A stretch of DNA of 64,000 nucleotides, taken from Streptomyces sp. NBC_01244. Its GTDB lineage: Bacteria; Actinomycetota; Actinomycetes; Streptomycetales; Streptomycetaceae. Each line of letters begins with the position of its first letter. The stretch's first letter is position 1. A model generated the notes under the pieces. The model ran no database searches. It saw only the letters and a list, made by a program, of their open reading frames with translations, and had not been told where the DNA came from. The translations under genes were made by a program, and so were the position numbers. Where the stretch lies: positions 9,300,001-9,364,000 of the forward strand of contig NZ_CP108488.1 of NCBI RefSeq assembly GCF_035987325.1, written 5' to 3'. This document shows, piece by piece, positions 26,896 to 37,304 of this stretch.

Positions 26896-27779
26896 GCTCC
26901 GAAGCGGACCACACGGACCACACGGACCACGTCGAGGTCCCCACCCGCATGCTCGTCCACGCGCTGATCCGCGAGGACGGCACCGTCGGCGCGGACGAGC
27001 TCTACACCGTCGCCAACACCCTGGGCATGAGCGACCAGCAGGTACGGCTGTGCGTCAAACGCCTCGTGACCGAAGGTCGGTTCACCCACGAGGGCCGTGG
27101 CCGCAAGGCACAGCTGCACGCGACCGCGGACACCACGCGCGCCCTGGCTCCCAACGCCGACTTCCTACGGCACGCGTTCCAGCAGGACGCCGGGCTCGCT
27201 CCCTGGGACGGCGTCTGGCACCTGGCCGCCTTCGCGGTGCCCGAATCGGCGCGCACGTCCCGGGACGCCCTGCGCGAGACGCTCGTCCACCTGGGCGGCG
27301 CCCCGCTCCAGGGCGGACTGTACGTCTGCGCCAACGCCTGGGAACCGTACGTCGAAGAAGCGGCCCACCGCCTCGGCGCCCATGGTGCGCTCACCCTTCT
27401 CACCACGACCGACCTGCGCAAGGGCGACACTCGAGACCCGGTCGAACTCACCCGCCGCCTGTGGCCCCTGCAGGAGATCGCCGACCGCTACCACCGCCTC
27501 ACCCGTATCACCCAACCCCGCCTCGCCCGCCTCACCGGCCCTGCCGGACTCTCCCCATCCGCACTGCTCACCATCGCGGTCGAGCTCGCCGCCGAACTCA
27601 CCCGCGCCATGGAGCCCGACCCGCTGCTGCCGCCCCAGCTCCTGCCCCAGCCGTGGCCCGGCACCCAGGCACGGGAGCTCGTCGCCCGGTGCTGGGCGGC
27701 CCTGCACGAACGGGAAGGCGGCGCAGCCCACCCGGTCCTCTTCCGCCTCTACGCCGACACCAGAGTGGATCGGCGCTGA
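26892..27779 (+). CDS. PaaX-family transcriptional regulator
   Basis: GTG 26892 overlaps the GNAT stop and gives 295 residues. An N-terminal winged helix (about 15-75: VHALIREDGTVGADELYTVA then LGMSDQQVRLCVKRLVTEGR) is followed by the PaaX-type middle and C-terminal domain (WDGVWHLAAFAVPESART, then GLYVCANAWEPYVEEA). PaaX proteins are repressors of the GntR-like group that respond to acyl-CoA-type ligands. Here there are no phenylacetate genes, so the regulon is probably local: its own GNAT operon and the divergent hydrolase. The next gene converges at 27780 with no gap. Confidence 0.8.
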   Translation: MSSEADHTDHTDHVEVPTRMLVHALIREDGTVGADELYTVANTLGMSDQQVRLCVKRLVTEGRFTHEGRGRKAQLHATADTTRALAPNADFLRHAFQQDAGLAPWDGVWHLAAFAVPESARTSRDALRETLVHLGGAPLQGGLYVCANAWEPYVEEAAHRLGAHGALTLLTTTDLRKGDTRDPVELTRRLWPLQEIADRYHRLTRITQPRLARLTGPAGLSPSALLTIAVELAAELTRAMEPDPLLPPQLLPQPWPGTQARELVARCWAALHEREGGAAHPVLFRLYADTRVDRR

Positions 27780-28049
27780 TCAGCTGCACTGCCAGGTGAA
27801 CACCGCCCGGTCGAAGCGGTACTCAGCCAGGTCCTGGGGGCGGATGAGCCAGTACAGAACGCCGCCATCGCCCCACACCATGTCGGCAGCGTCATCGCTG
27901 TCGAACTGGGCGAGCAGCACCCAACTGCCGATCTCCTTGTCGAGGGCCGGGTCGCCCCACGACACATCCCCGTCCGTGACCGCTTCCGCGATCTCGATCT
28001 CCACCGGGTTCTGTATCGAGTGGGCATGACCGCCGATCTGGTGGCCCAC
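27780..28049 (-). pseudogene. DUF1963/YwqG-like protein, C-terminal fragment
   Basis: The 89-residue frame opens at GTG 28049 with GHQIGGHAHSIQNPVEIEIA and continues WVLLAQFDSDDAADMVWGDG to the end, matching the C-terminal third of DUF1963 proteins, which usually exceed 200 residues. In-frame sequence before the GTG (EPAYRHDEE) still fits the family, but a TGA precedes it directly. No N-terminal part exists upstream, where another gene begins at 28083. The protein is therefore truncated. The stop is adjacent to the PaaX gene stop. Confidence 0.7.
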
Positions 28050-28082
28050 CTCTTCGTCATGCCGGTAGGCGGGCTCACGACG

Positions 28083-28577
28083 TCAGTACATCTTCCCGAC
28101 CTTCAATGCTCGCGCCCGCTCTCCGCGGCTCTCGGGGTGGATTCGCTCGGCCAGGCAGTGCCGGTGGGAGATGACGGTGTGGCCTCCCGGACCGTCGATG
28201 CTGCGCGAGTCCAGGACGAGGGCGTCTCCGCCTGGGCTCAACGTGACCGGTTCACCACAGAAGTCGCAGCTCCAGGTCAGCGACTCCAAGTCTGCAGGTC
28301 GGATGGAGAGCCGCACTGATACCGGCGGATCCCAGCGCCGGATTTGCTCGATCACTGCATCGATGTGTGAACCGATCGGCGGAAAGAGCGCGAGTAGCTC
28401 GTCATGGCTGCTCGTGGTCCGGGAGAACTGCTCGATCATGTCGATGGAGGCCGACAGATTGGCGTTCTCGTAACCAGCGATCTCAACGAGCACACCCCAT
28501 GGGTGATGGCTGAGGACCCGGGCCCGCACTTTCTGGCCAGGCATGAGCGCCATGCTCTCTGCCTCGAACCTTTCCAT
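28083..28577 (-). CDS. hypothetical protein with S1-like RNA-binding start and Cys/His tail
   Basis: A 164-residue protein (ATG 28577; ATG 28553 or 28544 would trim a few residues). Residues 10-50 (GQKVRARVLSHHPWGVLVEI, then a Gly and an Asp-Met region) follow the opening strands of an S1/OB fold. The C-terminal half has CDFCGEP and HRHCLAERIHP, a Cys/His set that could bind zinc. Similar proteins occur as stand-alone genes in Streptomyces; the function is unknown. It is followed by the DUF1963 fragment and preceded, 46 bases away, by another minus-strand hypothetical. Confidence 0.65.
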   Translation of the reverse strand: MERFEAESMALMPGQKVRARVLSHHPWGVLVEIAGYENANLSASIDMIEQFSRTTSSHDELLALFPPIGSHIDAVIEQIRRWDPPVSVRLSIRPADLESLTWSCDFCGEPVTLSPGGDALVLDSRSIDGPGGHTVISHRHCLAERIHPESRGERARALKVGKMY

Positions 28578-28623
28578 GAACTGCTTCCCCGTCCTTAGCC
28601 CGGCAGGCCGTGCTTGGCAGCGC

Positions 28624-29085
28624 TCAAACGCGCGCGTCGTCGACGCCGGAGCCGATCACCTCGCTCAGGGCCCGCAAGGCGTCATCGTATGGGTGACGGT
28701 CGAACTGGAACGGACCGAATGCCGCATAGTCGCGGGTAGCGCGGTGCGGTTGCTCGAAGGCGTCCCAGGTCACGAGGTCGGTCGTCACGGTGATGCGCGC
28801 CATGAGCGGCCAGCATCCCCACTCCCCGCATTCACAACCGAGAACGGGTGTCTTCGGCCCCATCGCGTTGGTGGACCGTCCGATGAAGTGGTCCTGCATC
28901 GGGCCGAACCGGAAGAACTCCGGGATCAGACCGCCGTAGGCATCGCCGGCGGGCTGCATCCCGGCCGCGATCTCGAACCCGTCGATCAGCTCGGTGAGTA
29001 GTGCTCCGTCGATGCGGGGGACGATCACGAGCGGGCCGCCGTCGCTACGGTGCCGGCAGTCGAACCGGATGTCGTTGCTGGTCAT
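28624..29085 (-). CDS. hypothetical protein with GCECGEWGCWP motif
   Basis: A 153-residue cytosolic protein beginning MTSNDIRFDCRHRSDGGPLV. The motif VLGCECGEWGCWPLMARI (about residues 84-101) and the later DLVTWDAFEQPHR recur in a family of uncharacterised actinobacterial proteins. Three closely placed cysteines suggest a structural metal or redox site. There is no signal peptide. It is likely co-oriented with 28083-28577 but separated by 46 bases. Confidence 0.7.
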   Translation of the reverse strand: MTSNDIRFDCRHRSDGGPLVIVPRIDGALLTELIDGFEIAAGMQPAGDAYGGLIPEFFRFGPMQDHFIGRSTNAMGPKTPVLGCECGEWGCWPLMARITVTTDLVTWDAFEQPHRATRDYAAFGPFQFDRHPYDDALRALSEVIGSGVDDARV

Positions 29086-29539
29086 TTTGTGATTGTCGCA
29101 GCGAAGTCCTTCCCCCCTTCTGGGTGGGTTGACCTGGGGCCATGCGTGGCATGCCGATGTTGATCGCGGTGCCGCCGTGCTCGCTCACATCTCCGGGGAG
29201 CGGCCGGCGGCGAGCGGCGTCCTGGACTGGTCGAAGCACCAGCACGCCTCCCGGCGAAGCCCCCGCCGCTCCGGGGCAGGAGCTGATGTGTCACCCCAGC
29301 GGTTCACGTAGTGCCTCGCCTCTTCACCGTCCGTCATGGCACCAAGATACGGAGGCTGCCGTGAGCCACTCCAGTGACCAGGGCCGCGCGAGCTTCGGGG
29401 TCGAACACCTGCCTGGCGAAGCTGGTGCTGCTCACGGCCGACCGGGTAAAGACCCGGCCGTGGTGGCCTGCCGGTCGGTCGAGAGGATCGGCGCCCTGGA
29501 GAAGGCCCGGCCCGGGCTGAGGGCTGGGGGCGGCGATGG
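29086..29539. other. 454-base gap without a supported gene
   Basis: Short open frames occur on both strands but none has a ribosome site, domain or coherent codon pattern. A minus-strand stretch near 29340-29450 (SFARQVFDPEARAALVTGVA) is protein-like and may be a remnant. The region next to 29085 should hold the promoter of the hypothetical gene. Confidence 0.4.
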
Positions 29540-31744
<2,205 letters not shown>

Positions 31745-31757
31745 CTAATCTGCCCGC

Positions 31758-32390
31758 ATGCGCGGACAGTTCACAGGATGGCCTGAGCAGGCCATGGACG
31801 TGTTGTGCCAGCTCCAGGGCGAACCGACCCACGAGACCCGCGAGCGCTGTCGCGCTGACCGCGAACAACTGGTCCGGCAGCCGATGATCGACCTGCTCAA
31901 CGAGGTCGCGGACGCCGACTCCCGATACGAGGACTTCTCGGTCTGGCACTACCGCACCGACTCCTGGTGGTGGCAGAACCAGAGCGCGGTGATCCGGCTC
32001 GACCGCAAGATCGAGATCGGTCTCCGGTTCTCCCTGGACGGCCTGCGGATCCAGGGCGCCTGGTGGTACCCCGACCCCGGCCAGGTGGACAGGTTCCGCA
32101 AGGCCGTGGCCTCCGAGGGGAGCGGCCGCGAACTGTCCGCCATCGTGGAGGACGTGCGGAAGAAGGGCTACGACATCTCCGGGGACGTGATGAAACGTCC
32201 CCCGCGCGGCTACCCGACGGACCACTCCCGTACGAACCTGCTGCGCCACCGTTCCCTGATCGCCGCCCGCCCCCTCGGCTGCGAGGAGTGGCTGCACACC
32301 TCCGAGGCGGCCGACAGGGTCCTCTCGGCCGCCGCCGACCTGGACCCCCTGCTGATGTGGCTGGTCCGCCACCTGAAGCACACCTCCTGA
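31758..32390 (+). CDS. DUF2461 domain protein
   Basis: A 210-residue protein from ATG 31758. Family landmarks are FTGWPEQAMDVLCQLQ near the start, REQLVRQPMIDLLNEVA, and the segment DSWWWQNQSAVIRLDRKIEI with the later LRIQGAWWYPDPGQVDRFRK. DUF2461 proteins are cytosolic and uncharacterised. Divergent from the ligase gene with the 14-base repeats in between. The coding end converges on the CHAP gene and a palindromic hairpin separates them. Confidence 0.8.
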   Translation: MRGQFTGWPEQAMDVLCQLQGEPTHETRERCRADREQLVRQPMIDLLNEVADADSRYEDFSVWHYRTDSWWWQNQSAVIRLDRKIEIGLRFSLDGLRIQGAWWYPDPGQVDRFRKAVASEGSGRELSAIVEDVRKKGYDISGDVMKRPPRGYPTDHSRTNLLRHRSLIAARPLGCEEWLHTSEAADRVLSAAADLDPLLMWLVRHLKHTS

Positions 32391-32485
32391 CATCACGAGG
32401 GCGCCGCGCCGGACGGGAGGAAGGACACCCGGAGAGCAGCGGGGCGGCTACGCCGCGGCGATGCGAGGCGAGACGACATGGGGAA

Positions 32486-32513
32486 AAGGGCCCTGCCGAT
32501 CGGCAGGGCCCTT
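32486..32513. terminator. palindromic hairpin between convergent genes
   Basis: aagggccctgccg (32486-32498) and cggcagggccctt (32501-32513) form a 13-base stem with a two-base centre, so the effective loop is a few bases after fraying. It lies between the stops at 32390 (plus) and 32548 (minus). A related hairpin with the same core occurs at 62545-62562. Confidence 0.8.
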
Positions 32514-32547
32514 GGTGGTGCTGGTGGCCGGTCAGAGGCCCGACAGG

Positions 32548-33981
32548 TCAGGTGGTGGGGAGAGCGGACAGGAAGCCGGCGGGGACGCGCACGATGTCGG
32601 CGTCCTGGTAGCCGCCCGCGTTCCACTCCGCGCCGGTGAGGCCGTGCTTGCGGCCACCGGTCATCCGCCAGACGGTGGCGTCACCCGGGGCGAGCAGCAG
32701 GGTCCCGTCAGCGGGGGTGGTGCCGATGGCGGCGAAGGCGTGGGACGGGATGGTGCGGGTCTGGTTCAGGTCGTAGCCGATGGCGTTGACGTCGTTCAAT
32801 GTCAGCGCGGCCCCTGCGCCTCCGGCGGCCACCTTGACGGTGGAGTTGCCCGGCTCCTTGAACAGGGTCCCGTTGGCCAGGGTGCTCGGCAGCGAGGTGA
32901 AGTAGGAGGGCGGTACCTCCACCGTGCGGCCGAGGTCGAGGCCCATCGCGTTGACATCGTCCATGGTCAGGGCGAAGCCCGCCGCGCCGACGAGGAGCTT
33001 CACCGTGGCGTCGCCCGGGGCCTTCACCAGGCTCTGGTCCGGCAGCCGGCGGCCGGTGGTGGCCGCGATGTACGACGTGGGTACGCCCATCAGGGGGCGG
33101 GTGTCGTAGCCGTACGCGCTGAACTCCGCACCGTTCAGGGGCAGGGACACCCCGCTCGTGCTGGCGTAGACGGTGCGGTCGGTGCCGGACTGGTCGATGA
33201 GCACGGAGCCGTTCGGCAGGACGCCGGGCAGCGCGTTGAAGGCGGCGTCGGTCACCGGGACGATGGTGGACAGGTCGTACCCGTCGCGGGTCACGTCGTC
33301 CCCGGTGATGCTCAGGCCGGCCCCCGAGACGACCACCTTGACGGTCGCACTGCCCGGACCCTTGATCAGGGTGCCCGCCGGGAGGGAAGCCGGATTGGTG
33401 TTCGCGGGCGGGGCGGTCCAGGCAGCGCCGACGAAGGCACGTATCGCGCCGGCGTTCAGCGGGTTGCCGTTCGTCCGCCAGTTGAAGGTGGCTCTCTTCA
33501 CACTGTTGCTCTCGTTGCCGCCGATCGTGGTGATCGTGTCGCCGTTGACCGCGACGACGACGTTGACGTGGTTGGCCCAGCCCGAGGACCAGTTGGCGGC
33601 GGTGGCGTAGACGACGGCGTCACCGACCTGCGGGGTGCTGTGAATCGTGCCGCGTTGCCTGCCGTAGGTGACGAAGGAGTACGCCGCCCCGCCCAGGCCG
33701 CTCGTCTGCGCCCCGCCCTGCCCCCACACCCAGCGGGCGAAGTCCGCGCACCAGGCGCCGGGGTGGGGGCAGCCGTAGTACGTGGTGCACCCGTTGCCGA
33801 CCTGAGCGTTAGCCGTCGTGGCGACCTGACCGCCGTCGGCGCTTGCCGGGGCCGCGCCGGTCAGGCCGAGGAGCGGGGCCGTGAGGACCAGGGCGAGGGC
33901 GGCGAGCGGACGGCGCAGCGAGCGGGAACGGGAACGGGCGGTGGCGGTGGCGGTGGCGGTGGAAGAGGAGAAAGCAGGCAT
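32548..33981 (-). CDS. secreted CHAP-domain protein with C-terminal repeats (paralogue A)
   Basis: A 477-residue protein with a long export signal (residues 1-48), then a CHAP domain at about 55-190: nucleophile Cys78 in GAWCADFARWVW and His138 in ANHVNVVV, with further conserved TPQVGDAVVY and TTIGGNES. CHAP domains are NlpC/P60-related amidases or endopeptidases that cut peptidoglycan. From about 205 to the end run four to five repeats of about 55 residues with LPxGTLxKxPG, TVKxxVxxAG and LTxxDVNAxGYDL, resembling wall-binding repeats. The catalytic half is closely similar to paralogue B at 34060-35370, but the C-terminal repeats are unrelated, so the tails have been swapped. Confidence 0.85.
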   Translation of the reverse strand: MPAFSSSTATATATARSRSRSLRRPLAALALVLTAPLLGLTGAAPASADGGQVATTANAQVGNGCTTYYGCPHPGAWCADFARWVWGQGGAQTSGLGGAAYSFVTYGRQRGTIHSTPQVGDAVVYATAANWSSGWANHVNVVVAVNGDTITTIGGNESNSVKRATFNWRTNGNPLNAGAIRAFVGAAWTAPPANTNPASLPAGTLIKGPGSATVKVVVSGAGLSITGDDVTRDGYDLSTIVPVTDAAFNALPGVLPNGSVLIDQSGTDRTVYASTSGVSLPLNGAEFSAYGYDTRPLMGVPTSYIAATTGRRLPDQSLVKAPGDATVKLLVGAAGFALTMDDVNAMGLDLGRTVEVPPSYFTSLPSTLANGTLFKEPGNSTVKVAAGGAGAALTLNDVNAIGYDLNQTRTIPSHAFAAIGTTPADGTLLLAPGDATVWRMTGGRKHGLTGAEWNAGGYQDADIVRVPAGFLSALPTT

Positions 33982-34059
33982 GACCGGACTCCAAGGCTCG
34001 TGATGCGGGGTGGGGATGTGGGTGGGGCACTGCAGGGCACGGCAGGGCAGGGCAGCCGG

Positions 34060-35370
34060 TCAGGACCAGGTGCCGCCGTTGCCGTAGATGAAGGAGGTGT
34101 CGGAGCCGCCCGCGTAGCTGTTGCTCAGCGAGAAGGTGGCGTTGTCCGGCCGGTAGATGCCGTAGCTGCTGCGGCCCGCTCCGCTCCAGTCGCCGATGAC
34201 GGGCAGATCACCCGGAATCCCGTACTGCGCGTGCGTCACGGCACCGTCGGCGTGCAGGACGGCGATGGTGTTCGCGCCGCCGGAAGGGCTGCGCCGGAAG
34301 ATGCCCGGGAGATCTCGGGCGCCTCCGTCCCAGTGGCCGATGACCGGCTGGTCCCCGCGGTCGCCCAGCAGGATGGTGCTCAAGGATCCGTTGGCATGGC
34401 GCATGATGAACTCGTTCGCGCCGCCGGTATTGCGGAACACGCCCACCTGGGCGCGGCCGGTGCCCTCCCAGTCCCCGATGATCGGCTGGTCACCGGCGTC
34501 TCCGAGCGCGATGACCGAGATCGAGCCGTCGTCGTGGCGCAGGATGAACTGGTTCCCACTGCCGGACCTGCGGAACACACCCACCTGGGTGTGACCCGTA
34601 CCGTCCCAGTCCCCGACGATCGGCTGATCACCCGGATCTCCGAGCGCGATCGCCGAGATCGAACCGTCGTCGTGGCGCAGGACGAACTGGTTCGCACCGC
34701 CGGAGCTGCGGAACACACCCACCTGAGTGTGACCGCGGCCGTCCCAGTCCCCCGAGATCGGTATGTCACCCCGGTACGTCGACTGCGTGGGTGCGGGGGT
34801 GGGCGGGGCGCCGAGTCCCTTGGGTCCGACGAAGGCGAGGGCGCGGCCGGCGCCGACGGGGCTGGAGTTGGTCTGCCAGTTGAACCAGCCCCGGGCCTGT
34901 ACGGAGTTGCTCTCGTTCCCGCCGACCGTCTTGATCTGGGTTCCGTCCGCGGAGACCTCGACGACCAGGTTGACGTGATCGGCCTCGCCGTCGGTGAGGG
35001 AGCCGTCCGCGTCGTAGACGACGGCGTCACCGACCTGGGGGGTCGAGTGGAGTGTGCCGTTGCTCTTGCCGAACTGGTAGAAGCTGACCGCCCGGCCGTC
35101 GATGCCGGTCATCGGCGTGGCCCCGGCCTGACTCCAGACCCAGCGGGCGAAGTCGGCGCACCACTGGCCGGGGTGCGGGCAGCCGTAGAAGGAGGAGCAG
35201 CCCTTGCCCATCTGGGCCTTGGCTATGGAGGCGACGGCGGTGGAGTCCGCGTGCGCCGTGCCGGCGGTGGCCAGCCCGAGCAGCGGCGTGAGCGTCAGGG
35301 CGGCGAGAGCGGTGACGGCGGCGCGGCGGCGGCGGGGGGTGGAGGGCGAAGAAGGCATGGAAGAAGGCAT
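34060..35370 (-). CDS. secreted CHAP-domain protein with VCBS-like repeats (paralogue B)
   Basis: A 436-residue protein: signal peptide (1-41), CHAP domain at about 45-185 with Cys71 (GQWCADFARWVW) and His132 (ADHVNLVVEV), the same TPQVGDAVVYD and TVGGNESNSV motifs as paralogue A, then a Pro/Thr linker and five repeats of about 46 residues built on ISGDWDGRGHTQVGVFR and FVLRHDDGSISAIALGD. The repeats look like an FG-GAP/VCBS propeller, though the Asp loops are weaker than in the trypsin-fold genes. Presumed peptidoglycan hydrolase acting on the own wall or on competitors. The gene is 78 bases upstream of paralogue A in the same direction. Confidence 0.85.
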   Translation of the reverse strand: MPSSMPSSPSTPRRRRAAVTALAALTLTPLLGLATAGTAHADSTAVASIAKAQMGKGCSSFYGCPHPGQWCADFARWVWSQAGATPMTGIDGRAVSFYQFGKSNGTLHSTPQVGDAVVYDADGSLTDGEADHVNLVVEVSADGTQIKTVGGNESNSVQARGWFNWQTNSSPVGAGRALAFVGPKGLGAPPTPAPTQSTYRGDIPISGDWDGRGHTQVGVFRSSGGANQFVLRHDDGSISAIALGDPGDQPIVGDWDGTGHTQVGVFRRSGSGNQFILRHDDGSISVIALGDAGDQPIIGDWEGTGRAQVGVFRNTGGANEFIMRHANGSLSTILLGDRGDQPVIGHWDGGARDLPGIFRRSPSGGANTIAVLHADGAVTHAQYGIPGDLPVIGDWSGAGRSSYGIYRPDNATFSLSNSYAGGSDTSFIYGNGGTWS

Positions 35371-35580
35371 GGCTGTGCTCCTTGACGGGGCTCATGGCGG
35401 GAGGGGGGTGCGCGGCTCGGCGGGCCGGGCGAGGCGATGCCGGGTGAGGCCGGCGGACGGCGGCGGGCCTACGGCCGAGGGCGCGGGGACGTGCACGGTG
35501 CCGACGGCCTGTGGCAGGACGCGTACGGCACCCAGCTCGGCCAGGCAGGTCAGGTCAGCGGGTCAGGCAGGTCAGCCAAG

Positions 35581-35808
35581 TCAGGCGACGGTGGCCGTCG
35601 GGGCGGTGTCCCAGCCGATCCCCGAGTCACCTGCGGTGGCTGCCGGAGCGACGTCCCAGCCGATTCCGGTGTCACCGGCCGAGGCCGTCGGGGCCGTGTC
35701 CCAGCCGATGCCGGTGGTGCCGTCCGCCGCTGCCGCCGTAGTGGTGGCGAGGCCGGTCAGCAGCAGGGAGAGCACGGCGGTGGCGAGCAGGGACTTGGTC
35801 CGGGACAT
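35581..35808 (-). CDS. secreted peptide of three 15-residue GIGWD repeats
   Basis: ATG 35808, behind ggggga, gives 75 residues; an upstream in-frame start at 35883 is not needed. Residues 1-28 are a signal peptide (MSRTKSLLATAVLSLLLTGL to TAAAA). The mature part is almost entirely three repeats of exactly 15 residues at 31-45, 46-60 and 61-75: TTGIGWDTAPTASAG, DTGIGWDVAPAATAG, DSGIGWDTAPTATVA. The DNA repeats as a 45-base unit (35584-35718). There are no cysteines. Repeated short cores recall multi-core ribosomal peptides or adhesive/wall peptides, but no modification gene is adjacent. The LuxR-type regulator gene lies upstream in the same direction, 160 bases away. Confidence 0.75.
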   Translation of the reverse strand: MSRTKSLLATAVLSLLLTGLATTTAAAADGTTGIGWDTAPTASAGDTGIGWDVAPAATAGDSGIGWDTAPTATVA

Positions 35809-35968
35809 GGCGGTTCCCCCAGCGAGAGTCAGTGGTTTCGTGGACCGGGCCGCCGCGTTTCCGCCGCCCTCCCGGTGAACCAAATCCTGCTCACTCGCCC
35901 CGCTCCGGAGAAGGGATCCGGTGTGTCACCAAGCGTCCTGACCTATTGGTGACGCCCGGGCGGTGGCG

Positions 35969-36958
35969 TCAGAGCCAGCCTCGCTGGGCCGCCTTCAGCC
36001 CCGCTTCGAAGCGGCTGCTGGCGTCCAGTCGCTCCATGAGGGCCGCCATCTGCCGCCGTACCGTCCGCATCGAAACGCCCAGGCGCCGGCCCGCCATGTC
36101 GTCCGTCATGCCCGAGGCCAGCAGTTTCAGGAGCTCCCGCTCCGCCGGGGTGAGCCCGGTCGCGGACTCCTGAGGCCGGTCCGCGCCGAGCGGTACGGCG
36201 GCGCTCCAGGTCTGGTCGAACAGCGCCGCCAGTGAGGCCACGATGCCGGGCTCGTGCGTACACAGTGCGCCCAGGCGGGTGTTGGCCGGGTCGATGGGGA
36301 CGATGGCGGTCTCACGGTCGAAGAGGAGGAGCCGCGGGGGCAGTACCGGGCAGGTGCGGACCATCCCGCCCTCCCGGGTCATCCACTGGGCGTACGCGTG
36401 GGTGGCCGGGTCGTTTCGGGCGCTGTCCTGGTAGAGCGTCAGCATGGAGATGCCGCGCCGCAGCGCCTGTTCGTCCAGCGGGCGCGAAGCGTCCAGGCTC
36501 GCCTGCGACTGCGCCCCGCCGGGCATCACCGCCAGACACTCCCGGCCGACCTCCTCGGCCAGTACCTCCAGCTTCGCCTGGATCGCGTCCAGCCCCACCA
36601 GCCGCTCGGTCCCGTCACCGTCGGACGTCCCCGGGCGCAGGTCGGCGTACTCGGCGACCGCGCGGGCCGCCGCGGCCTTGCTCGACTCCAATTCCTGCTG
36701 TCTGCGCAGGAGATCTTCTTCCTGGCGGCGCAGCAGCAGTTCCAGCCCGCGCTCGGGGCTCACGGCCCGCAGGGCGCCCGGTTCGTCGCGGGAGGGGCGG
36801 ACGAGGGCCAGGTCCGCGAGCTGGTCCAGGCAGGCCCGTACGGTCGCCTCGGGCAGTGCGAGGCGCAGCCCGATCTCGGCCACACCGCCCGTGGGATCGG
36901 CGAGGAGTTCCCGGTAGACGTTCTCGGTGTGCGGCTCCAGCCCCAGCATCTCCAGCAC
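35969..36958 (-). CDS. LuxR-type regulator with an N-terminal TrmB-like winged helix
   Basis: GTG 36958, eight bases after a run of six G on the minus strand, gives 329 residues beginning VLEMLGLEPHTENVYRELL. The open frame up to 37360 continues through tandem repeats and is not coding-like. Residues 5-60 form a TrmB-like winged helix (GLEPHTENVYRELLADPTGG, then AEIGLRLALPEATVRACLDQ); a coiled helix (LLLRRQEEDLLRRQQELESS) follows. The C-terminus is a LuxR helix-turn-helix (LTPAERELLKLLASGMTDDM, RRLGVSMRTVRRQMAALMER). This two-HTH build is common in Streptomyces regulators near peptide genes. It lies upstream of the repeat-peptide gene and may control it. Confidence 0.85.
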   Translation of the reverse strand: MLEMLGLEPHTENVYRELLADPTGGVAEIGLRLALPEATVRACLDQLADLALVRPSRDEPGALRAVSPERGLELLLRRQEEDLLRRQQELESSKAAAARAVAEYADLRPGTSDGDGTERLVGLDAIQAKLEVLAEEVGRECLAVMPGGAQSQASLDASRPLDEQALRRGISMLTLYQDSARNDPATHAYAQWMTREGGMVRTCPVLPPRLLLFDRETAIVPIDPANTRLGALCTHEPGIVASLAALFDQTWSAAVPLGADRPQESATGLTPAERELLKLLASGMTDDMAGRRLGVSMRTVRRQMAALMERLDASSRFEAGLKAAQRGWL

Positions 36959-37140
36959 GTGCCCAACCCCCCAGATGGACGCTTGCGCAGCCGCTCCCGC
37001 GTGCTCGCTGCGCGCGATGCTCCCAGCAGGTCGCGACGGCGACAAGGAACGTCCGCACCGTCGGCCGGTAATCGTCCGGAAGTGGCCGGGGTTGGTACGG
37101 GCCTTCCGGAAGGTGCCGGACCGCTTGCGGACCGCTTGAG

Positions 37141-37215
37141 GCAAGGCCACCTCATGCAAGGCCACCTGAGGCAAGGCCGTTTGGTGCCAGTCAGCTTGGC
37201 GCCAGTCAGCTTGGT
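37141..37215. repeat. two adjacent 15-base tandem repeats
   Basis: Units of 15 bases: gcaaggccacctcat, gcaaggccacctgag, gcaaggccgtttggt (37141-37185), then gccagtcagcttggc and gccagtcagcttggt (37186-37215). The second family appears to grow out of the first. The block is in the promoter gap between the LuxR-type regulator (start 36958) and the divergent gene at 37305. A nearby ggaccgcttg is also repeated. Confidence 0.85.
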
Positions 37216-37304
37216 GCCAGGCGTGCGCACTTCCGAGCACCCTCGCGGCCGCGCACGCTGGAACCACCGTGTCCGATCGGTCGGCTCCTCGGAAGGGACC
37301 CCTC

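Noticed and set aside
35584..35718. Graspetide or lanthipeptide precursor for the GIGWD peptide
   Set aside because: No ATP-grasp, LanM/LanB or YcaO gene is adjacent, the peptide lacks Cys, and it has a normal Sec signal; only the repeated-core idea is kept as a finding.
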